From contig NZ_JAODTZ010000019.1 of NCBI RefSeq assembly GCF_025399795.1, positions 62,001 through 126,000 of the forward strand: DNA of 64,000 nt, written 5' to 3'. This stretch comes from Streptomyces rhizosphaerihabitans (GTDB lineage: Bacteria; Actinomycetota; Actinomycetes; Streptomycetales; Streptomycetaceae). The notes beneath the pieces were generated by a model. It ran no database searches. It had not been told where the DNA came from and saw nothing but the letters and a program-made list of their open reading frames with translations. Shown piece by piece: positions 45,209 through 53,750 of this stretch. The translations under genes were made by a program, and so were the position numbers. Each line of letters starts with the position of its first letter. Position 1 is the stretch's first letter.

Positions 45209-46501
45209 ATGAAGTCCACTGGGCGGCGGCACGTGATCGTCGTAGACGGCTACCACATCAGGGACGGCGACGACCGGGGCTTCGCCAGCGCCTTCCGGGC
45301 CCGGGGCATACTGCCGGTCACCGTCATGAGCACCCCACAGCCTCTGGCGAAATTCGTCAAGAAGAACATCTGGTACCCCGACGACTTCGAGGCCGTGCAC
45401 TATTACGACGGCGACTTCGAGGCCATGGTGAAACTCGTCGAATCCTACGACCCGGTGGGCATCGTCACCGGCAACGAGAGCGGCGTGGAATTCGCCGCCC
45501 TGCTCGTCGAACGCCTCATGCCACAGTTCCAGAACGTTCCCGGCAGCGCCAAGTGCCAACGTCACAAAGGAGAAATGGCACTCGCCCTGGAACGCGCCGG
45601 AATTCCGGGGCCGCGCACCCTGTCGACCGCCGACCCCGCCGAGGCCGCCGCCTGGATCGAGGCCAACGGGCTCTCCGGCCGGCCGCTCATCCTGAAGCCG
45701 CCGCACAGTGCCGGGACCGACAATGTGCACTTCGTGCCGGCCGGCGGCGAGTGGCTCGGCTACTTCACCCACATACTCGGCCAGGTCAACGGGTTCGAAC
45801 TCACCAACGACACCGTCATCGTGCAGGAGTTCCTGGAGGGGCCCGAATACATCGTCGACCTGTACTCGGTGGACGGGCGGCACGGCCTGGTCGACACCTG
45901 CGTCTACGCCAAGCACGACCGGGGCCCCCGCATCGGCATCTACGACGTCGCCGACTTCCTGGCCCCCGACCACCCCGACGTGGCGGCCCTCGCCCCCTAT
46001 GTGATGAGTGCCGCCGACGCGGTCGGCATCCGCAACGGCTCCACCCACGCCGAAGCGATCATGACGGCGGACGGGCCCCGCCTGGTGGAGCTGGCCGCCC
46101 GCTACTCGGGCAGCTGCATGATGATCTCCGGGTCCCTCGCCACCGGCGACAACCAGATCGAGCGCACCGTACGGCACGTCCTGGACGGGGAGTTCGTACC
46201 GTCCTTCGAGCTCGTCAAGGAGGTCCGCACGCTCTGGCTCTGCTCGGACCTGGCCGGCCCCGTGCGGAACATGGAGATCCTTCAGGCGATCGCCGACCTG
46301 CCCACCACGTTCTCCATGTCGATCCCGCCCGAGGGCCGGGACATGCCGGTCACCAACGACGTGACCACCAGCCTGGGCTGGGTCATCCAGGGCGCCGACG
46401 ACTGGGACGCCATCGAGAAGGACTCGGCTCGCATCCGCGAGCTGGAACGAGTGTGGAACGCGGCCGCGCAGGACGCGGCCGGCACCGGGGGGACCGCCTG
46501 A
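45209..46501 (+). CDS. ATP-grasp amino-acid ligase 1
   Basis: 430 residues. ATP-grasp fold in the usual order: N-terminal Rossmann-like domain, KCQRHKGEMALALERAGIPGPRT lead-in, ATP-binding lysine in PLILKPPHSAGTDNVHFV, the VIVQEFLEGPEYIVDLYS strand, and the metal-binding stretch STHAEAIMTADGPRLVELAARYSG. This matches BacD-like L-amino-acid ligases and related carboxylate-amine ligases, which form amide bonds through an acyl phosphate. First gene of the central operon; its partner starts 1 base after its stop. The substrate is unknown. Only a weak ribosome binding site is visible. Confidence 0.9.
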   Translation: MKSTGRRHVIVVDGYHIRDGDDRGFASAFRARGILPVTVMSTPQPLAKFVKKNIWYPDDFEAVHYYDGDFEAMVKLVESYDPVGIVTGNESGVEFAALLVERLMPQFQNVPGSAKCQRHKGEMALALERAGIPGPRTLSTADPAEAAAWIEANGLSGRPLILKPPHSAGTDNVHFVPAGGEWLGYFTHILGQVNGFELTNDTVIVQEFLEGPEYIVDLYSVDGRHGLVDTCVYAKHDRGPRIGIYDVADFLAPDHPDVAALAPYVMSAADAVGIRNGSTHAEAIMTADGPRLVELAARYSGSCMMISGSLATGDNQIERTVRHVLDGEFVPSFELVKEVRTLWLCSDLAGPVRNMEILQAIADLPTTFSMSIPPEGRDMPVTNDVTTSLGWVIQGADDWDAIEKDSARIRELERVWNAAAQDAAGTGGTA

Positions 46502-46502
46502 C

Positions 46503-47765
46503 ATGCCGGGCCAGCACTACGGGAACCATGTGCCCCACCTTCTGCTCATCTGTCCGCGCCACGACATCCTGGGCAAGTTCGTCGGCCTGCCCGTCGCCCT
46601 CACCGTGGTCCACCGTCCGGGCGGGGACCGGGAGTTGGAGGAGTCGCTCGCCCTCGCGGTGGTCGACGCCGACTTCACCGACCCGCACGCGCTGCTCACC
46701 GTCGCCCGCGAGGTGCACGCCCGCCGCCCCGTGGACGCGGTGCTCGGGCTCACCGAGCTCTCCCTGCGTCCGGCGAGCGTGGTGGCCGAGGCGCTGGGCG
46801 CGCGCGGCAACTCGCCCGCCACGCTCGCCCTGACCCAGGACAAGGCCGCCATGCGCGAGCACCTGCGGGACCGCGGCCTGGGGGCGGTCGCCCACCGGGT
46901 GTGCGCCACCGTGGACGAGGCCCGCGCGCTGCTCCGCCGCTGCCCGACCGGCGTGATCCTCAAGCCGGTCGACGGCAACGGCGGAACAGGCGTGCATCTC
47001 GTGCGTACGGAGGAGGAGCTGGCAAAGGCGTGGGCCTGGACCAGCGGCGCCCGAACCGGTTTCGCCTGGCCGCAGGGCGAGTCCGCGTCCACCGTGCTGG
47101 CCGAGGAGTTCCTCACCGGCCAGGAGTTCAGCGTCGAGTCGCTGTCGGCCGCCGGGCGCCACCAGGTCCTGGCGGTCACCCGTAAACACACCTCGGGCGG
47201 CCCGCACTTCGTGGAGACCGGCCACGACCTGCCCGCGACGCTGCCGGCCGACCGGTACGGGACGATCGTCGACGCCGCGCTGAACGCCCTGGACGCCGTC
47301 GGTTACGCCTGGGGCCCCTGCCACACCGAGGTGATGCTCGCCGAGGACGGCGAGCGCGCCACCGTCGTCGAGATCAACGCCCGGCAGGGCGGCGACCAGA
47401 TCTGGGAGCTGGTCCACCACGTCACCGGCATCGACATGCTGCAGGGCGCCGTCCTCGCCCTCGCCCACGGCGTGCTGCCGGGGCCCGGTGCGGGCCACGC
47501 GGGCGGCGCCTCGATCCGCTACCTCACCCCCCGGCCCGGCCGGGTCACCGAGGTGACGGGCACGGCCGAGGCCCGGGCCATGGAGGGCGTGATCCGAATC
47601 AGTGAACTACCCAAGGCAGGGGACGAGTTGGTGTCGCTCGGCGACTCCTGGAACCGCGCCGGGCATGTCGTCGCCGCGGGTCCCGACCCCAAGGCCGCCG
47701 CCGACGCGGCCGACGCGGCGGCCGCCCGGATCGTCATACGCACCGATGAAGAGGTGGCGCGGTGA
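46503..47765 (+). CDS. ATP-grasp amino-acid ligase 2
   Basis: 420 residues, a second ATP-grasp ligase diverged from the first. Recognisable parts are LALTQDKAAMREHLRDRGL, the ATP-binding lysine in GVILKPVDGNGGTGVHLV, VLAEEFLTGQEFSVESLS, and CHTEVMLAEDGERATVVEINARQGGDQ with the metal Glu and Asn. The two ligases in a row suggest two successive amide bonds, that is, a tripeptide-like product, or one bond plus another acyl transfer. It overlaps the MFS gene by 4 bases (GTGA). Confidence 0.9.
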   Translation: MPGQHYGNHVPHLLLICPRHDILGKFVGLPVALTVVHRPGGDRELEESLALAVVDADFTDPHALLTVAREVHARRPVDAVLGLTELSLRPASVVAEALGARGNSPATLALTQDKAAMREHLRDRGLGAVAHRVCATVDEARALLRRCPTGVILKPVDGNGGTGVHLVRTEEELAKAWAWTSGARTGFAWPQGESASTVLAEEFLTGQEFSVESLSAAGRHQVLAVTRKHTSGGPHFVETGHDLPATLPADRYGTIVDAALNALDAVGYAWGPCHTEVMLAEDGERATVVEINARQGGDQIWELVHHVTGIDMLQGAVLALAHGVLPGPGAGHAGGASIRYLTPRPGRVTEVTGTAEARAMEGVIRISELPKAGDELVSLGDSWNRAGHVVAAGPDPKAAADAADAAAARIVIRTDEEVAR

Positions 47766-49099
47766 CACCCGAGAAAGGAGACGGGGTGACACTCGCCGGG
47801 ACCTCCGGAGCGGAGGCGGAGCGCACCCCGAAGGCGAGGACCGGCCGTTTCGTCACGGGCCGGGGTCCGGCGTACGTCGTCATCCTCGGCCGCTTCACCA
47901 CCAACATCGGCTTCTTCATGGTCGTGCCGTTCCTCGCGGTGCACCTGACCAAGGACGAGGGGCTGAGCAGTTTCCAGACCGGTCTGCTCTTCGCCGTCAT
48001 GGAATTCACCCGGCGCGGCCTGGGCATCCCGTCCGGCTGGGTCAGCGACCGCTTCGGTGCCGCCCGGATCCTCACCCTGGGTCTCGCCGTCGAGGCGGGC
48101 GCGTACGTCGTGTTCACCGTCGCGGGCGGCAGCTTCGTCGCCTGGGGCGCGGCGGTCGCGCTGCTGGGCATCGGCGGCTCCCTCAACAACAACGGCGCCC
48201 GCAGCGTCCTCGCCTCCAGCAAGTCCGGCGGGGTCGCGGCCAACCTCAGCCGCTACTACGTGTCCATCAACGGGGCTGCCCTGATCGGCCCGCTGATCGG
48301 CACCGCGCTGATGGCGGCCGGCGCGATGAAGGCCGGGTTCCTGATCGCGGCCGGGCTGCACCTGGTGTTCGCCGTGACCTCCGCGGTGCTGCTGCGCGGC
48401 CTGCACGCCACGAACGCGGCGCCCATCAAGGCCGCCGCCATGGCCGAGGCGCTGCGCGACCGCCCGCTGATGATCTTCTGCTCGCTCGCGGTCGGCGGCT
48501 GGTTCCTCATCACCCAGTACCGGGTCGCGCTGCCGCTGACCGTCGTCCACCAGAAGCTCTCCTCCGACCTGGTCGGTCCCCTCACCGCGGGCAACGCCGT
48601 GGTGGTGATGCTGACCGTGTGGCTGCTCGGCTCACGTATCGAGAAGCGCTCCACGATCGGCCGCCTCGACATGTTCATCGCGTCCGGGGTGCTGCTCGGC
48701 GGCGGCTGGCTGCTGTGCTCGGTCGACGGGATCAGCCCGATCGTCGCCGCCGTCATCGTCACCTCGATCGGCGAGTCACTGTTCTGCGGCGTGGTCGACG
48801 CGGTTGTCGCGGGCCTCGCGACCGAGGGCCGTACAGGCCTCTATCTGGGCTACTCCACGATGGCCTGGGGCGTCGGCGGCATGCTGGGCGGCTTCGTCGG
48901 CGGCGGCTTCGACCTGGCAGCCGGCCACGGCGCGCTGCCCGTGTTCTGGCTGGTGCTGGCCCTCGTGGGCATCGGGTACGGGGCGGGCACCCGAGTGGTG
49001 CGCCGCTCGCTCGCCGACGCGGTGGAACGGCGCCGGACCCCCGAGCCCGCCCCGGCCGACACGCCGGCCCCCGCCGACACGCCGTCCGCGTCCGGCTGA
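47762..49099 (+). CDS. MFS transporter (probable product exporter)
   Basis: 445 residues, 11-12 hydrophobic spans. The family loop between spans 2 and 3 is GIPSGWVSDRFGAARIL. The N-terminus (30 residues) and Ala/Pro-rich C-terminus are cytoplasmic. Co-translated with the ligases, so it most likely exports the cluster product and gives self-protection. Two starts are plausible: 47762 (GAGG upstream, overlapping the ligase stop) or 47786 (AAGGAG 5 nt upstream). Confidence 0.9.
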   Translation: MTPEKGDGVTLAGTSGAEAERTPKARTGRFVTGRGPAYVVILGRFTTNIGFFMVVPFLAVHLTKDEGLSSFQTGLLFAVMEFTRRGLGIPSGWVSDRFGAARILTLGLAVEAGAYVVFTVAGGSFVAWGAAVALLGIGGSLNNNGARSVLASSKSGGVAANLSRYYVSINGAALIGPLIGTALMAAGAMKAGFLIAAGLHLVFAVTSAVLLRGLHATNAAPIKAAAMAEALRDRPLMIFCSLAVGGWFLITQYRVALPLTVVHQKLSSDLVGPLTAGNAVVVMLTVWLLGSRIEKRSTIGRLDMFIASGVLLGGGWLLCSVDGISPIVAAVIVTSIGESLFCGVVDAVVAGLATEGRTGLYLGYSTMAWGVGGMLGGFVGGGFDLAAGHGALPVFWLVLALVGIGYGAGTRVVRRSLADAVERRRTPEPAPADTPAPADTPSASG

Positions 49100-49189
49100 C
49101 AGCCCCCGCCGGACCCAGGTCCGCGCGCCTCGGGCGCTCTACGCAACGACCCGGAACACCCCGGAACCACCGACCGAGAAGGAGGCCGC

Positions 49190-50548
49190 ATGCCGCCCAA
49201 GGCGTTGCGCGCACGGGTGCACGAACTGATGGGCCGGGCTCAGGAGGACCTGCGGGACCTGGTCGCGCACCGGTCCGTCGCCGACCCCCGGCAGTACCCC
49301 GTGGAGGAGTGCGAGCGTGCCGCCGTGCTGGTCGCACGGCTGTTCACCGAGGCCGGCATCCCCGACATGCGCCTGCTGGACACGCCGGACGGCAGCCAGG
49401 CCGTGTTCGGTCATCTGCCGGCCGCCCCCGGCTTCCCCACCGTCCTCCTCTACAGCCACTACGACGTGCAGCCGCCGCTCGACGAGCCCGCCTGGACCAC
49501 TCCGGTCTGGACCCTCACCGAGCGCGCCGACGGCCGCTGGTACGGGCGCGGGGCCGCCGACTGCAAGGGCAACATCGTCATGCAGCTCACCGCCCTGCGG
49601 GCGCTCGGCGACCTGACCCGGCTCGGCGTCGGCATCAAGGTCATCTCGGAGGGCGCCGAGGAGCAGAGCACCGGTGGCCTCGCCGCGCTGATCCGCGAGA
49701 ACCCCAAACTCCTTTACGCCGACACCGTACTGGTGTGCGACACGGGCAACTCCGAGGCCGGGGTGCCCACGGCCACCACCGACCTGCGGGGCGTGGTGCA
49801 CGCCACCGTCACCGTTCGCTCGCTGGCCGGTCCTGTCCACTCCGGCTCCTTCGGCGGGCCCGCCCCCGACCCGCTCAACGCCCTGATCGCGATGCTCGCC
49901 ACCCTGCACGACGCGGACGGCAACACCACCGTCAACGGCCTCGACAGCAGCGGGCGTTGGCAGGGCGCGGAATATCCCGCCGAGCGCTACCGCCGTGACA
50001 TCGGGGTGCGCGACGGCGTCCGCCTGGTGGGCGACGGCAGCGTCGCGGACATGCTGTGGGCCAGGCCCGCCCTGACCGTCGTCGGCATCGACTGCCCGCC
50101 GGTGGTCGGTTCCGCCCCCGCCGTACTCGGCGAGGTCACCGCCAAGCTCAATCTGCGCATCCCCTACGGCACCGAACCGGACGCCGCCTGGCAGGCGCTC
50201 GGAGCGCACCTCGCGCAGAGCGCCCCCTGGCAGGTCGAGGTGGAGACCGTCCGGCTCTCCTCCAGCCGCCCCTTCCGCGCCCGCACCGACGGCCCCGCCT
50301 ACGCGAGGCTGGCCGAGGCGATGCGGGAGGCGTTCGGGCGAGAGCTGACGACCGCCGGGCAGGGCGGCTCGATTCCCACCTGCGACGCGCTGCAGGAGAC
50401 CTTCCCGGACGCCGAGATCGCCCTGATCGGCGTCGAGGAGCCCCAGTGCCTCATCCACGCGCCCGACGAGAGCGTGGACCCCGAGGAGATCGAACGCATG
50501 GCGCTCACCCTCGCGCTCTTCCTGGAGCCCGAGGAGGAGCGGTCGTGA
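49190..50548 (+). CDS. M20-family dinuclear-metal peptidase/amidohydrolase
   Basis: 452 residues. All metal ligands of the family are visible: His in LYSHYDVQPP, Asp in GRGAADCKG, the Glu-Glu in SEGAEEQS, Asp in DTGN and a late His in CLIHAPDESVD. The dimerisation lid domain lies between about residues 200 and 310. The sequence is nearest to M20 dipeptidases of the CNDP type. In a pathway with two amino-acid ligases it may remove a protecting residue or trim an intermediate (inference). It overlaps the methyltransferase gene by 4 bases. Confidence 0.92.
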   Translation: MPPKALRARVHELMGRAQEDLRDLVAHRSVADPRQYPVEECERAAVLVARLFTEAGIPDMRLLDTPDGSQAVFGHLPAAPGFPTVLLYSHYDVQPPLDEPAWTTPVWTLTERADGRWYGRGAADCKGNIVMQLTALRALGDLTRLGVGIKVISEGAEEQSTGGLAALIRENPKLLYADTVLVCDTGNSEAGVPTATTDLRGVVHATVTVRSLAGPVHSGSFGGPAPDPLNALIAMLATLHDADGNTTVNGLDSSGRWQGAEYPAERYRRDIGVRDGVRLVGDGSVADMLWARPALTVVGIDCPPVVGSAPAVLGEVTAKLNLRIPYGTEPDAAWQALGAHLAQSAPWQVEVETVRLSSSRPFRARTDGPAYARLAEAMREAFGRELTTAGQGGSIPTCDALQETFPDAEIALIGVEEPQCLIHAPDESVDPEEIERMALTLALFLEPEEERS

Positions 50549-51564
50549 CCGACCTGACGGAACGTCATGTACGGTTCGGCGAGGCCGACATGGCGGATCA
50601 TCTGAGCCGCCTGGGCCGGGCGGCACCCGACCTGCACGCGTGCGTCGACCCGGCACGGGCCCGGGCCTGGGCTCGCCGGCTGGCCCAGGCCGCCGACCTC
50701 AAGGACGACTTCGGCGAGGACGAGGACGGCGGCAGGGGTGCCTCCTACATCCGCGCGCAGTCCCGCAACCTCACCGCACGCGCGCAGGGCATCCAGCACC
50801 TGCTCTCCCTGGTGCCGGCCCGGGCCGACCGCCGGCCCGCCGTCGTCGTGGACGTGCTCGGCGGCGACGGCCTGGTCCGCAGGGTCGCGAACGCCCGACG
50901 CCTCACCGGCCTGTCCTTGCTGACCTGCGACGCGTCCCCGTACATGGTGCGCGCCGCCTGGGCGGCGAACTGCCCGGCGCTGGTGCAGCGCGCCGACCGG
51001 CTGCTCATGCGGGACGGCAGTGTCGACGCGGTCCTCGTCGCCTACGGATCCCACCACATCGCCGCCGAGGACCGCGCCGAACTCGTCCACGAGGCGTACC
51101 GGGTACTGCGGCCCGGCGGAGTACTGCTGCTCCACGACTTCCTCGTCGGGTCCCCGATGGACACCTGGTTCCGGGACGTCGTCGACCCGTACTCGCGAAC
51201 CGGCCACGCCTTCGATCACTTCACCCGCGAGGAGATCCGGGGCTACCTGACCAAAGCGGGCTTCGAGTCGGGTGAGGTGACCGAGATGGCCGATCCCTAT
51301 GTCGCGACCGCGGCCACCGCCCGGGAGGCCGAACTGGAGCTGGGAAGCTACCTGTTGGACATGTACGGCCTCACCGGGATCGCGCGGGAACACCCGTCGG
51401 ACGCCTCTCGTCACACCGTCGAGCGGGCCAAGACGATCTTCCGCGACGAGCGCGCGGACGGCTCCCTGGAAACGTTCTCCGTCGCGTACGACGCCTCCGC
51501 CCGGACATGGACGTGCACGGTGCCGAGAACGGCCGTGCTCGGGATCGGCCGAAAGGACCCCTGA
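50545..51564 (+). CDS. Class I SAM-dependent methyltransferase
   Basis: 339 residues from the GTG at 50545. The SAM-binding core has VVVDVLGGDGLVRR (motif I), LLTCDASPYMV, DAVLVAYGSHHIAAEDR (motif II region) and AYRVLRPGGVLLLHDFLVG. A 100-residue helical N-terminal extension precedes the core, and a C-terminal part (from about residue 250) has no known match. Probably N- or O-methylates a pathway intermediate. Last gene of the central operon, facing the right arm across a strong hairpin. Confidence 0.88.
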   Translation: MTDLTERHVRFGEADMADHLSRLGRAAPDLHACVDPARARAWARRLAQAADLKDDFGEDEDGGRGASYIRAQSRNLTARAQGIQHLLSLVPARADRRPAVVVDVLGGDGLVRRVANARRLTGLSLLTCDASPYMVRAAWAANCPALVQRADRLLMRDGSVDAVLVAYGSHHIAAEDRAELVHEAYRVLRPGGVLLLHDFLVGSPMDTWFRDVVDPYSRTGHAFDHFTREEIRGYLTKAGFESGEVTEMADPYVATAATAREAELELGSYLLDMYGLTGIAREHPSDASRHTVERAKTIFRDERADGSLETFSVAYDASARTWTCTVPRTAVLGIGRKDP

Positions 51565-51643
51565 GTCCGGGTCCGAACCCCGGCACGGGCCGACGCGGGC
51601 CGGCACGTGCCGCGAGCCGGGCAAGTTCTCCGGCACGCGGCAC

Positions 51644-51682
51644 GCCGTCGGCGACCACCCCGGGGGGGTGGTCGCCGACGGC
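51644..51682. terminator. Bidirectional terminator between central and right arms
   Basis: GCCGTCGGCGACCACCCC (51644-51661) pairs perfectly with its complement at 51665-51682 around a GGG loop: an 18-bp stem. It lies between the converging methyltransferase and DUF2817 genes. Confidence 0.85.
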
Positions 51683-51707
51683 GGTTACCGGCGCGGTGCC
51701 TGTCGGG

Positions 51708-52817
51708 TCACCCGGCTTCCCACGGCTTGGCGTCGGCGAGGCCGGCGAGGGCCTGGTCGAAGACCTCACGCGCCCGCCGGAGGACCTGCTCGCGCCAGCA
51801 GGCGTCCTCCACGGGGCAGAAGGCGTCGCGGATCAGCCGCTTGAGGTCGGAGCGGACCGCGTCGGCCGGCTGATGGTGCCGGTGCAGCCAGGTGTCGGCG
51901 CACAGCGCCAGCAGCACCTCGGGGCCCGGCCGGGTGCCGAACTCCAGGGTGATCGCGGTCAGTCGGCCGCCTGCGCCGAGGCCGTCCGCCACCGCGGTCG
52001 CCGTATTGCCCACGATCGGCGTGGAGGAGGAGGTGCCCTGCTCCGAGGCGGTGAGCGCGTCGCCGTACCACCGGCGGGCCCGCTGGTGGGCGTCGGCGTC
52101 ACGGCCGCCGCGGAAGATGGGTTCGCCGACGCCGCGCTCGCCGAGCCCCGTGTGCAGGTCGATGTAGCCGACGTGACCGGCGCCGGCGATCTGCTCGGCC
52201 ACCACCGTCTCGAACACCCGCCGGGACCAGGTCGGAGCGTGTCCGCCGTAGAACAGTCCGTCGGGGTGGCGGTACTGGCCGCGGGTCACGGCCTCCTGGA
52301 GGCGCTGCGGGCCGAGCCGGTCGCGCAGTGCTGTGAGGTTCGCGACCAGCTCGCCGGGTGCGAACCCGGTGGCGTCCGCCGGCACCAGCGTGCGGTGCAC
52401 GGCGTCGTAGGCGTCGTTGTGCGGCGGGACGGCGTGGTCGACGAAGTTCCGGTTGAGGTCGATGTTGTCCTCGTTGACGCGCCGCAGATAGGCGAAGCCG
52501 TACGGGTTGAGGGAATGGACGAGCAGCACACCGGTGGTGGGCCCGGCGGCCGCCTTCGCGACGCCTTCCCGCAGCAGGACGCCGGTCTGGCAGGCCGAGC
52601 CGCAGAAGCCCTCGATGCCATGGGTCCCGGACACCGTCACCAGGAGCTTCGCCGGGTCGGGCGGTCCCAGGTAGGCGGTGTCGACACAGAGTTCGCCGCC
52701 GTCGGGTCCGCGGTGCCCCGGCAGGGTGAAGGTCCTCAGGCGTGCGCCCGCCTCCTCGGCGGCGCCCAGGAAGGCGGCGCGGGCCCGGGAGTAGTCGAGG
52801 GGAAATGTGTCCGCCAT
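51708..52817 (-). CDS. DUF2817 (M14-like) metallopeptidase
   Basis: 369 residues from the ATG at 52817. Carboxypeptidase A/aspartoacylase-like zinc fold: HGIEG (HxxE zinc pair) in VSGTHGIEGFCGSACQ near residue 80, NPYGFAYLRRVNEDNIDLNRNF (Arg and Asn substrate contacts), IDLHTGLGERG (third zinc His) and ITLEFGTRPG (catalytic Glu region). DUF2817 proteins are predicted M14-related peptidases or deacylases. In the right arm it is a candidate for releasing a C-terminal unit from the 18-residue peptide or for deprotection (inference). Last gene of the right-arm operon. Confidence 0.88.
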   Translation of the reverse strand: MADTFPLDYSRARAAFLGAAEEAGARLRTFTLPGHRGPDGGELCVDTAYLGPPDPAKLLVTVSGTHGIEGFCGSACQTGVLLREGVAKAAAGPTTGVLLVHSLNPYGFAYLRRVNEDNIDLNRNFVDHAVPPHNDAYDAVHRTLVPADATGFAPGELVANLTALRDRLGPQRLQEAVTRGQYRHPDGLFYGGHAPTWSRRVFETVVAEQIAGAGHVGYIDLHTGLGERGVGEPIFRGGRDADAHQRARRWYGDALTASEQGTSSSTPIVGNTATAVADGLGAGGRLTAITLEFGTRPGPEVLLALCADTWLHRHHQPADAVRSDLKRLIRDAFCPVEDACWREQVLRRAREVFDQALAGLADAKPWEAG

Positions 52818-52830
52818 GCTGCCTCGCGTT

Positions 52831-52893
52831 CCTGGAGTGCCTGGAGTGCCTTGAGTGCTTCCTGGAGTGCTTCGTGGAGTGCCCTGAGCGCCT
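52831..52893. repeat. Tandem GGAGTGCCT-type repeats upstream of the DUF2817 gene
   Basis: About six imperfect copies of CCTGGAGTG(C) spaced mostly in multiples of 3. On the minus strand the frame continuous with the DUF2817 gene would read TPG/STQG/GTPGTPGTRG, so an in-frame linker is possible, but the better start is downstream at 52817. Confidence 0.6.
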
Positions 52894-52971
52894 GGACTTC
52901 CCGCAGGGGTGGCCACGGGCGGCGGGCCCGGAGCCCCGTAGGGGGCGCCGGACCCGGCCGGTCGAGCGGGT

Positions 52972-53739
52972 TCAGCTCCGCCCGGAGGGCAACGGCACGC
53001 CCAGGGCGGTGAGGATCGCGTGCGCCCCCGCCTGCGTGGGTACGTGCAGCAGGCACAGCACCCGGTCGCCGGGCTCCGTGTGCTCGGCGAAGTACCGGTT
53101 GGCCTCGGGCACATGGCTCAGCGGCCGTTCCCGGTAGAGGTCGAGCGGACGGCCGATGCCCGGGACGACTCCGCGCACTGGGTCGAACGCGGCCCGGGGG
53201 GCGAGCGCCCCGGCCACCTCGGCGGCCAGGGCTTCCTGGCTGTCGTCCTTGCCCGCGAGGTCCGGGTACATGCTGATGTCCGGATGGCCGCTGAACGCCG
53301 ACATCGCGCAGTGCACCACGGGGTTGTACGTCTTGAGCGCGATCACCTCGGGGAACGGGCGGCCGTCGGCGAGCAGCCGGGCGAAGTGCAGCGCCCAGCT
53401 CTCCTTGAAGACCGCGGCGCCCCGGTACGCGTCACCCACGAACTGGATCATGATGTGCAGACAGGGCCGCCCCGACGGGATCTCCGCCCACCGGGAGGTG
53501 AGCAGCGAGACGACCCGGTCGCGCTCCCGGTCCACCCCTACGACGACGTAGTCGGCATCCGTCAGCATCTCGCGGCGGAGCGTGAACAGCTGCCGGGTGT
53601 GGAGCCCCGGCATGGCGAGGACCAGACCGTCCACGATCCACTTCTCGGTCCCGGTCGGCAGCTCCCGGCCGGGCGGCAGGGTCAGTACCTCGACCCCGGG
53701 CCGCCCGCCGGGCCGCGTGGCTCGGTCGTCGTCGGCCAC
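52972..53739 (-). CDS. Unknown protein of the cluster, possible GNAT fold
   Basis: 255 residues from the GTG at 53739, 11 bases after the diiron-protein stop. No family recognised with confidence. The alternation of strands and helices (DADYVVVGVDRERDRVVSLLTSRWAEI, CLHIMIQFVGDAYRGAAVFKESWALHFARLL, FPEVIALKTYNPVVHCAMSAF) recalls an N-acyltransferase core in which the QFVGDAYRGA turn would be the acyl-CoA loop, but the canonical Q/RxxGxG/A motif is not clear. The last 60 residues (VPEANRYFAEHTEPGDRVLCLLHVP) resemble another small domain. Its place between the diiron enzyme and DUF2817 makes it a dedicated pathway component. Confidence 0.7.
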   Translation of the reverse strand: MADDDRATRPGGRPGVEVLTLPPGRELPTGTEKWIVDGLVLAMPGLHTRQLFTLRREMLTDADYVVVGVDRERDRVVSLLTSRWAEIPSGRPCLHIMIQFVGDAYRGAAVFKESWALHFARLLADGRPFPEVIALKTYNPVVHCAMSAFSGHPDISMYPDLAGKDDSQEALAAEVAGALAPRAAFDPVRGVVPGIGRPLDLYRERPLSHVPEANRYFAEHTEPGDRVLCLLHVPTQAGAHAILTALGVPLPSGRS

Positions 53740-53750
53740 CGCTGCCCCGC

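Noticed and set aside
45209..47765. Assignment of the cluster to a known tripeptide or phosphonate pathway
   Set aside because: No PEP mutase, no NRPS module, no PLP enzyme typical of those pathways in the window.
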